A stretch of 12,561 nucleotides of DNA, from positions 1-12,561 of the forward strand of contig CACZSP010000038.1 of assembly GCA_902783905.1 (NCBI GenBank). Direction: 5' to 3'. The stretch is from an uncultured Ruminococcus sp. Lineage in GTDB: Bacteria; Bacillota; Clostridia; Oscillospirales; CAG-272. The stretch's first letter is position 1; every line of letters begins with the position of its first letter. Shown piece by piece: positions 1 through 6,017 of the stretch. The position numbers were made by a program, and so were the translations under genes. Below the pieces are notes generated by a model. That model was not told the origin of the DNA, ran no database searches, and saw only the letters and a list, made by a program, of their open reading frames with translations.

Positions 1-355
<355 letters not shown>

Positions 356-408
356 TGGAAATTTCCTCCGTTATTATTTTTAATTATTTTTTGAATTTGG
401 TTTGTGAC

Positions 409-2487
409 TCAGTATCCGTGCTTCGTCACTATTGTATCCATGATGGATTTCGGAACCACGGCGAAGTGGCTGGGTTCCATTGTGAACTGTCCGCGCCCCT
501 GTGTCTTGGAACGCAGATCGGTCGAATAACCGAACATATTGGAAAGCGGAACGTTTGCGGTAATCTCCCAGATCCCGCCGGTCTGCATATCCTGCGAGAG
601 GATCTCTCCGCGTCTGCCCACCAGATCTCCGGTAACACTGCCCATATAATCGTCAGGGACTATTACGGTCACTTTCATAATGGGCTCGGTAAGTACCGGA
701 TCGGCACGTCTCATGGCATCCTTGAACGCCATGGAACCCGCGATCTTGAAGGCAAGCTCGGATGAGTCGACCTCGTGGAAAGATCCGTCGAAAAGGGTTA
801 CCTTCGTATCCACAACGTTGTAGCCGGCAAGAACGCCGCTCTGCATCGCGGAACGGATTCCTTCGTCTACGGCCGGAATGAATTCCTTCGGTATCACGCC
901 TCCGGTAATTTCGTTCACGAACTCGTAACCGGCACCCGGCTCGTTGGGCTCGATCCTGATCTTTACGTGACCGTACTGACCGTGACCTCCCGACTGACGC
1001 GCATACTTGCATTCCTGCTCGACGGTCTTGCGGATCGTCTCCTTGTACGCGACGTGCGGTTTTCCTATGTTGGCCTCGACTTTGAATTCTCTGAGCAGTC
1101 TGTCGACTATTATCTCGAGATGAAGCTCTCCCATGCCGGCGATGATCGTCTGTCCGGTCTCTTCGTCGGTATACGTGCGGAAGGTTGGATCCTCCTCGGC
1201 GAGCTTGGCGAGAGCGTCGGTCATTTTTTCCTGACCCGCCCGCGTCTTGGGCTCGATAGCGACTCTTATGACGGGCTCCGGGAATTCCATATTTTCAAGA
1301 ATGAGAGGCGCCTTCTCGTCGCAGAGCGTATCGCCGGTCGTCGTGCATTTGACGGCAACGACTGCGGCAATGTCACCCGAATAGACTTCGTCAAGGTCGC
1401 GGCGGGCGTTGGCGTGCATCTGAACGATGCGCCCCATTCTCTCGCGCTTGCCCTTGGTGGCGTTCCAGACAGTGTCTCCCGCTTTAAGCGTTCCCGAATA
1501 TACTCTGAAGAAACAGAGCTTTCCGACGAACGGGTCCGTCATTATCTTGAAGGCAAGAGCCGAAAACGGCTCGTCGTCTCCTGCGTGTCTGATCTCTTCG
1601 GCCTCGGTATTGGGATTGACTCCGTCGATCGGGGGAACGTCGAGAGGACTCGGAAGGTAGTCGATAATGGCGTCGAGGAGCTTCTGAACTCCCTTGTTCT
1701 TGAAAGACGTTCCGCAGACGACGGGCACCAGGTGATTGGCGAGCGCCGCTTTACGGATTGCCGTCTTGATTTCCTCGGTGGTGATATCCTCACCGCCGCA
1801 GTATTTTTCAAAAAGATCTTCGTCGACCTCGGCGGCCGATTCGATCATCTGAGCACGGTATTTCTCGGCTTCTTCAAGCATATCCGCGGGTATCGGTTCG
1901 ACTCTCATATCTTTTCCGAGATCGTCGTAATAGATATCGGCTCCCATGTTGAGAAGATCGATTATTCCGCGAAATCCGTCCTCTTTGCCAATCGGGAGCT
2001 GGATCGGAACCGGATTCGCAGCAAGCCGGTCCTTCATCATATCCACGACACGGTAAAAGTTCGCGCCGGTTATGTCCATCTTGTTGACGTACGCGAGCCT
2101 CGGTACGTTATATTTCGAGGCCTGTCTCCAGACGGTCTCCGACTGCGGTTCGACGCCGCCCTTGGCGCAGAACACGGCGACGGCGCCGTCAAGGACTCTC
2201 AGTGAACGCTCGACCTCGACCGTAAAATCGACGTGTCCCGGGGTATCGATGATGTTGATGCGGTGTTCCTTCCAGTGACAGGTGGTCGCGGCGGACGTAA
2301 TCGTGATCCCGCGCTCCTTCTCCTGCTCCATCCAGTCCATCGTGGCATCTCCGTCGTGAGTTTCACCCAGGCGGTGATTGATTCCCGTGTAGAACAGTAT
2401 TCTTTCGGTCGTAGTCGTTTTCCCGGCGTCTATGTGAGCCATAATGCCGATGTTACGCGTACGCTCGAGCGAATATTCTCTTGGCAT
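409..2487 (-). CDS. fusA: Elongation factor G
   Basis: EF-G is the GTPase that drives translocation of tRNA and mRNA and, with RRF, ribosome recycling. At 692 residues it matches the usual bacterial length. Visible motifs are the P-loop AHIDAGKT (17-24), switch I RGITIT (59-64), DTPGH (81-85) and NKMD (135-138). The GGHGQYGHV loop of domain IV, which reaches the decoding site, is also present. The start is the ATG at 2485-2487, with AAGGAG at 2499-2504 and 11 nt spacing. It lies 35 nt after rpsG and 53 nt before tuf, the standard str-operon order. Its stop is TGA (409-411), right after the expected C-terminus, which shows that UGA terminates normally in this genome. Confidence 0.99.
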   Translation of the reverse strand: MPREYSLERTRNIGIMAHIDAGKTTTTERILFYTGINHRLGETHDGDATMDWMEQEKERGITITSAATTCHWKEHRINIIDTPGHVDFTVEVERSLRVLDGAVAVFCAKGGVEPQSETVWRQASKYNVPRLAYVNKMDITGANFYRVVDMMKDRLAANPVPIQLPIGKEDGFRGIIDLLNMGADIYYDDLGKDMRVEPIPADMLEEAEKYRAQMIESAAEVDEDLFEKYCGGEDITTEEIKTAIRKAALANHLVPVVCGTSFKNKGVQKLLDAIIDYLPSPLDVPPIDGVNPNTEAEEIRHAGDDEPFSALAFKIMTDPFVGKLCFFRVYSGTLKAGDTVWNATKGKRERMGRIVQMHANARRDLDEVYSGDIAAVVAVKCTTTGDTLCDEKAPLILENMEFPEPVIRVAIEPKTRAGQEKMTDALAKLAEEDPTFRTYTDEETGQTIIAGMGELHLEIIVDRLLREFKVEANIGKPHVAYKETIRKTVEQECKYARQSGGHGQYGHVKIRIEPNEPGAGYEFVNEITGGVIPKEFIPAVDEGIRSAMQSGVLAGYNVVDTKVTLFDGSFHEVDSSELAFKIAGSMAFKDAMRRADPVLTEPIMKVTVIVPDDYMGSVTGDLVGRRGEILSQDMQTGGIWEITANVPLSNMFGYSTDLRSKTQGRGQFTMEPSHFAVVPKSIMDTIVTKHGY

Positions 2488-2522
2488 AAATGATAGGTCT
2501 CCTTAGTGATACCCGAACGATA

Positions 2523-2993
2523 TCAATATCTGTAGTGTGCAAACGCTTTGTTTGCTTCAGCCATTCTGTGCGTCTCTTCCTTCTTCTTGAACGCTCCGCC
2601 GGCGTTGTTGATCGCGTCGATTATCTCGCCCGCGAGTCTGTCCGCCATGGTACGTTCACCGCGCTTTCTCGCAAATCCCACGATCCAGCGAAGACCCAGA
2701 GTCTGGCGTCTGTCTGCTCTGACCTCAAGCGGAACCTGATAGGTAGAACCGCCTACACGGCGGGCCTTGACCTCAAGAACCGGCATTACGTTCTCAAGAG
2801 CAGAGACAAAAACTTCAAGAGGATTCTTGCCCGTCTTTGCTTCCACCTGAGTGAAAGCGTCGTAGACAATCGTCTGGGCAACTCCCTTCTTGCCGTCAAG
2901 CATGACGTTGTTGATCAGCTTGGTAACCAGCTTTGATTTGTAAAGCGGATCCGGCAGAACGTCTCTCTTGGATATACGGCCTCTTCTCGGCAC
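2523..2993 (-). CDS. rpsG: 30S ribosomal protein S7
   Basis: S7 is the primary 16S rRNA-binding protein of the 3' major domain (30S head) and lines the E-site exit channel. The protein is 156 residues, as in Bacillus, opening with the conserved PRRGRI segment and ending AFAHYRY; Bacillus-type S7 ends in Trp here. I chose the GTG start at 2991-2993 because it gives the canonical N-terminus and sits 7 nt after a very strong Shine-Dalgarno (AAGGAGGG, 3001-3008). The TTG/ATG pair just upstream (3009-3014) abuts that SD and cannot be served by it. The stop is TGA. In E. coli S7 represses its own operon by binding the rpsL-rpsG spacer; here that spacer is 147 nt. Confidence 0.98.
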   Translation of the reverse strand: MPRRGRISKRDVLPDPLYKSKLVTKLINNVMLDGKKGVAQTIVYDAFTQVEAKTGKNPLEVFVSALENVMPVLEVKARRVGGSTYQVPLEVRADRRQTLGLRWIVGFARKRGERTMADRLAGEIIDAINNAGGAFKKKEETHRMAEANKAFAHYRY

Positions 2994-3000
2994 TGTACTT

Positions 3001-3008
3001 CCCTCCTT
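3001..3008 (-). promoter_or_regulatory. rpsG Shine-Dalgarno that fixes the GTG start
   Basis: AAGGAGGG lies 7 nt before the GTG at 2991-2993. It supports that GTG over the upstream in-frame TTG/ATG, which lie immediately 5' of the ribosome-binding sequence. Confidence 0.9.
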
Positions 3009-3140
3009 CATCAAAAATTACATGAAATCACAGGTACTCAAAAGCACATTTCTTCTGTCAGCGCGAGTCCCGTATCATAAGATAAAAACACAAATGATCT
3101 CGTGACAAGCTGGAAAAATATGCTGCATACCTTTACCGAA

Positions 3141-3554
3141 TTATTTCTTCGGCGTCTTTGTTCCGTATTTGGAACGTGCCTGTCTGCGTGCTGCGACGCC
3201 CTGAGCGTCGAGAGTTCCGCGGATGATGTGATAACGCACACCGGGCAGATCTCTTACTCTGCCGCCTCTGATGAGAACGACCGAGTGCTCCTGCAGATTG
3301 TGTCCCTCGCCGGGGATGTACGTCGTAGCCTCAAGGCCGTTGGTCAAACGGACCCTCGCGATCTTGCGAAGGGCCGAGTTCGGCTTCTTCGGGCTGGTCG
3401 TGGTAACCTTGGTGCAAACGCCGCGCTTCTGCGGGGACGGCAGGTCAGTTGCTTCGTTGGTTATGGTATTGAACCCTGCCTGAAGCACGGGGGCTTTGGA
3501 CTTGTAAATCTTGTCCGAGCGGCCCTGTCTGACGAGCTGATTAAAGGTTGGCAT
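3141..3554 (-). CDS. rpsL: 30S ribosomal protein S12
   Basis: S12 sits at the decoding centre of the 30S subunit and controls tRNA-selection accuracy; it is the classical streptomycin-resistance protein. It is 137 residues. Between Gln25 and Pro41 it has the Gram-positive insertion that E. coli lacks. The first Lys of PKKPNS (K56 here, K42 in E. coli mature numbering) is kept. The second resistance site, normally Lys in GGRVKDLPG, is Arg101 (codon AGA, 3252-3254). The ATG at 3552-3554 follows AGAAGGAGGA (3566-3575). That SD is about 12 nt away, slightly long, with a weaker AGAGG closer in. It is the first gene of the str operon, transcribed from the promoter at 3686-3714 through a structured leader. 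The stop is TAA. Confidence 0.99.
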   Translation of the reverse strand: MPTFNQLVRQGRSDKIYKSKAPVLQAGFNTITNEATDLPSPQKRGVCTKVTTTSPKKPNSALRKIARVRLTNGLEATTYIPGEGHNLQEHSVVLIRGGRVRDLPGVRYHIIRGTLDAQGVAARRQARSKYGTKTPKK

Positions 3555-3679
3555 TCCTCTTTGCTTCCTCCTTCTTCCGGGATTTTTGTGTTTTCCTGCC
3601 GGATGCTGCCTTCCGGCTTATCGTGAACGGGACGCAAAAGGAGGATGCGTCCTCCCTTTGCGTTCGCTTTCACAAAAGA
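3555..3679 (-). promoter_or_regulatory. str operon leader RNA with stem-loop and alternative SD pairing
   Basis: This is the untranslated leader of about 125 nt between the predicted transcription start and rpsL. In the RNA, ACGCAAAGGGAGGA (3650-3663) pairs with UCCUCCUUUUGCGU (3632-3645) in a 14-bp stem with one G-U pair and a CGCA loop. A flanking stem of about 7 bp (3669-3675 with 3621-3627, containing GUGAA/UUCAC) closes it across a small internal loop. The strand UCCUCCUUUU (3636-3645) is also complementary over 10 bp, with one G-U, to the rpsL SD AGAAGGAGGA (3566-3575). A second 6-bp hairpin (GCCGGA/UCCGGC, 3598-3617) lies between them. No U-run follows either hairpin, so they are not intrinsic terminators. 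The pairing is seen in the sequence; a regulatory role is inference. Known str regulation in E. coli is S7 feedback at a different position. Confidence 0.6.
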
Positions 3680-3685
3680 CATATT

Positions 3686-3714
3686 ATTATATCACTTTTT
3701 GTTAAAAAAGTCAA
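3686..3714 (-). promoter_or_regulatory. Vegetative (sigma-70/sigma-A type) promoter of rpsL-rpsG-fusA-tuf
   Basis: The -35 TTGACT (3709-3714) and -10 TATAAT (3686-3691) are separated by exactly 17 nt in an AT-rich gap between rpoC and rpsL. The predicted start is near 3679. The spacer contains CAAAAAGTGAT (3691-3701, overlapping the -10 by one base), which recurs in the rpoB promoter. The str genes can therefore be transcribed independently of rpoBC. Confidence 0.88.
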
Positions 3715-3746
3715 TAATATTTTATTAAGGATGTGCTGAATAAATC

Positions 3747-3764
3747 GGAGAATCCTTATTCTCC
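3747..3764 (-). terminator. Candidate weak terminator hairpin after rpoC
   Basis: GGAGAAT and ATTCTCC form a 7-bp perfect stem with an AAGG loop. The stem overlaps the rpoC stop codon (3756-3758), and only GAUUUAUU follows. The short stem and broken U-run suggest partial termination at best, so some rpoBC transcripts may read into the str operon. Confidence 0.4.
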
Positions 3765-5981
3765 CGCTTCTCCGGTTTCAGCGGTTTCCGGATGTCCCTC
3801 GATGTGCATTACGTCGATGCCTTCATAGCAGGGCATTCCGGTTCCCGCGGGAATCAGTTTGCCTATGATGACGTTTTCCTTCAGGCCGAGCAGATTGTCG
3901 ATCTTGCCTTTAATGGCCGCTTCCGCAAGCACCTTCGTGGTTTCCTGGAAAGACGCGGCCGACATAAAGGAGTCGGTGGCAAGAGCGGCCTTTGTGATTC
4001 CCATGAGGACAGGGTTCGCCGTCGCTTCGGTGAGGCCTTCCTCGCCTCCGGCCGTGCGGCGTCTGATCTCGGTGTTCGCGTCCTCGAAATCGTTGAGGGA
4101 AACGAAACTTCCGGGAAGCAGCATCGTTGAACCGGGATTATCCACCTTGAGCTTTCTGGTCATCTGACGCGCGATCACTTCGATGTGCTTGTCGTTAATG
4201 TTGACCGACTGCGCACGGTAGACCTTCTGAACCTCGCAGGTGATGTAATCGTAAACGGCGTCGGGACCGCAGTAAGCCATTATTTCGGTGGGCGCCTTGG
4301 ATCCCTCGGTGAGAGCTTCTCCCTTCGCGACGCGCTGTCCGTCTTCAACGAGAATATGACGTCCGAACGGGATGTCGTATTTCTTGGACTCTCCGAGCTC
4401 GTCCGACGTTACGACCACGTACTGAAGGTTGGTATTTTCCTCGTCGACGTGGATCCGGGCGATTCCGCCGAACTCGGCGAGAACGGCGGGCTTTTTCGGA
4501 GTACGGGCTTCGAAAAGTTCCTCGACTCTGGGAAGACCCTGCGTGATATCCGATCCGGCAACACCGCCCGAGTGGAAGGTACGCATCGTAAGCTGGGTGC
4601 CGGGTTCACCGATCGACTGAGCGGCTATGACTCCGACCGCTTCTCCGATGTTGACCTTCTTGCCGTTCGCAAGGTCTGCTCCGTAGCAGTGTGCGCAGAC
4701 TCCGTGGCGCGCGTGGCACTGAATGACCGTTCTGATATTGACACTGGGAATTCCGGCGTCGATTATCTTTTTTACGTGGTTGTCGGTCAGCATAACGTCG
4801 TCGCCGGCAATAAGCTCGCCGGTTGCGGGATCGACAATCTCTCCGATGGTGAATCTTCCGACGAGTCTGTCCTCGAGGGGCTCGAGAGCTTTCGGAATGA
4901 TCCTGATCTGGGTATCGTCGGGCGCTCCCTCGAAGGCTGCGATAATCTTCTTTTCAGCCGCGGGAGTGATCTTCGCCTTCGCGCGAACGATCGTTTCTCC
5001 GGTCTTCGGATCATCGATGTCCTCGAACGCGTAGCTGCCGGCGAGTTTCACGCCGGGTATTACCGATGCGCCGGTGAAATCGCGGTCGTTTTCAAATATC
5101 GCGGAAACCCACGCGCCGTGGCGTGTGTCGCACTTGTCCTCGCGGACGATGATCTCCTGGGAAACGTCGACCAGACGTCTGGTCAGGTAACCCGAGTCGG
5201 CGGTACGGAGAGCGGTATCTGAAAGGGATTTTCTTGAGGATCTCGCACCCATGAAGTACTCGAATATCTTCATTCCTTCGCGGAAGTTCGATTTGATCGG
5301 TATCTCCATCGTCTTGCCGTTTGTCGCGAACATCGGTCCGCGCATTCCGGCGAGCTGACGCATCTGGGTCATCGATCCGCGAGCTCCCGAATCGGCCATT
5401 ATCTTGATCGGGTTGTAGGTCGAGAAGCCTTCCTGGAGAGCGTGAGTGACGTCCTCTGTGGTCCTGTTCCAGACCTCGATAACCTTCTCGTATCTTTCCT
5501 GATCGGACAGTTTACCTCTGTCGTACTCTCTTTCGAGTTTCGAGACTTCCTTTTCGGCGCCCGAGATGAGATCCTTCTTTTCCTTCGGAATAGTCATATC
5601 GTAAACCGAGATCGAGAAGGAGGCGCGGGTCGAATACTTGTATCCGGTCTCTTTTATCGCGTCGAGCATCTTCGCCGTCGTCGCGTTGCTGTGCTTCTTG
5701 ATGCAGGCGTTGATGATCTGACCGAGTTCTTTCTTCGTGACTATCTTGGCTATCTCAAGGTCGTATCTCGTTTCGGGATTCGATCTGTCGACGAGTCCGA
5801 GATCCTGAGGGATGTTGTTGTTGAAGATAAGTCTTCCGAGTGTGACGGCTTTGTCGCCGGTATCGACAACCAGCCCGTCTTCGGTCCGCACTCTGCCTAT
5901 GACAGGATGCGTCCCGTCGGCGGCGTCGATACGGATGGCTATGGGGGAGTGAAGTCCAAGAGAGCCGTTGGAATAGGACAT
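3756..5981 (-). CDS. rpoC: RNA polymerase beta' subunit, C-terminal part (downstream of in-frame UGA)
   Basis: This is the C-terminal 741 residues of beta', in the same reading frame as the upstream part. Numbered from the true rpoC start (7667) it begins at Met563. It contains the bridge helix (about 800-830), the second zinc site (Cys846, 984, 991, 994; CAHCYG) and the trigger loop with Met1028, Arg1029, Phe1031 and His1032 and no large insertion. It ends in the usual KENVIIGKLIPAGTG clamp segment plus a short Glu-rich tail. The ATG at 5979-5981 is only the first Met after the UGA. No Shine-Dalgarno precedes it, and 11 codons of recognisable RpoC (GRIYRDFNEAV) lie between the UGA and this Met, so it is probably not a natural start. 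The gap between the first two zinc cysteines is 138 residues against 74 in E. coli, because of a duplicated segment. The bridge-helix HGARKG motif is replaced by RSSRKS. The stop is TAA. Confidence 0.93.
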   Translation of the reverse strand: MSYSNGSLGLHSPIAIRIDAADGTHPVIGRVRTEDGLVVDTGDKAVTLGRLIFNNNIPQDLGLVDRSNPETRYDLEIAKIVTKKELGQIINACIKKHSNATTAKMLDAIKETGYKYSTRASFSISVYDMTIPKEKKDLISGAEKEVSKLEREYDRGKLSDQERYEKVIEVWNRTTEDVTHALQEGFSTYNPIKIMADSGARGSMTQMRQLAGMRGPMFATNGKTMEIPIKSNFREGMKIFEYFMGARSSRKSLSDTALRTADSGYLTRRLVDVSQEIIVREDKCDTRHGAWVSAIFENDRDFTGASVIPGVKLAGSYAFEDIDDPKTGETIVRAKAKITPAAEKKIIAAFEGAPDDTQIRIIPKALEPLEDRLVGRFTIGEIVDPATGELIAGDDVMLTDNHVKKIIDAGIPSVNIRTVIQCHARHGVCAHCYGADLANGKKVNIGEAVGVIAAQSIGEPGTQLTMRTFHSGGVAGSDITQGLPRVEELFEARTPKKPAVLAEFGGIARIHVDEENTNLQYVVVTSDELGESKKYDIPFGRHILVEDGQRVAKGEALTEGSKAPTEIMAYCGPDAVYDYITCEVQKVYRAQSVNINDKHIEVIARQMTRKLKVDNPGSTMLLPGSFVSLNDFEDANTEIRRRTAGGEEGLTEATANPVLMGITKAALATDSFMSAASFQETTKVLAEAAIKGKIDNLLGLKENVIIGKLIPAGTGMPCYEGIDVMHIEGHPETAETGEAGE
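4722..5027 (-). repeat. Tandem protein-level duplication within RpoC zinc-2 region
   Basis: RpoC residues 881-925 (FEDIDDPKTGETIV...IIAAFEG...IRII) and 941-982 (IGEIVDPATGELIA...IIDAG...IRTV) align along their whole length. They share the pattern I-x-DPxTGExI, then a helix ending KKII, then a strand IR. The copies lie in tandem, separated by about 15 residues including LEPLEDRLVGRF. The copy nearer the zinc cysteines corresponds to the segment normally present; the first is extra and accounts for about 64 added residues. Confidence 0.7.
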
Positions 5982-6014
5982 GACCGCTTCGTTGAAATCG
6001 CGGTAGATCCTGCC

Positions 6015-6017
6015 TCA
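6015..6017 (-). other. In-frame UGA codon interrupting rpoC
   Basis: Codon 551, counted from the ATG at 7667, is TGA. The peptide before it is YYLTIVRTDEPG and the peptide after it is GRIYRDFNEAV, both in one frame. By eye the codon aligns with Glu523 of E. coli beta' (KGEGM) in the loop after the active-site barrel. Related Gram-positive proteins usually have Glu here (PGEGR). The gene is otherwise intact over 1303 codons. Confidence 0.97.

Noticed and set aside
775..2205. 476-residue open frame on the plus strand opposite fusA
   Set aside because: It is a shadow of fusA codon bias; the encoded sequence resembles no family I know.
3598..3663. Leader hairpins as an intrinsic terminator upstream of rpsL
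   Set aside because: Neither hairpin is followed by a U-run in the direction of rpsL transcription. The str promoter lies upstream of both, so a constitutive terminator here would silence the operon.
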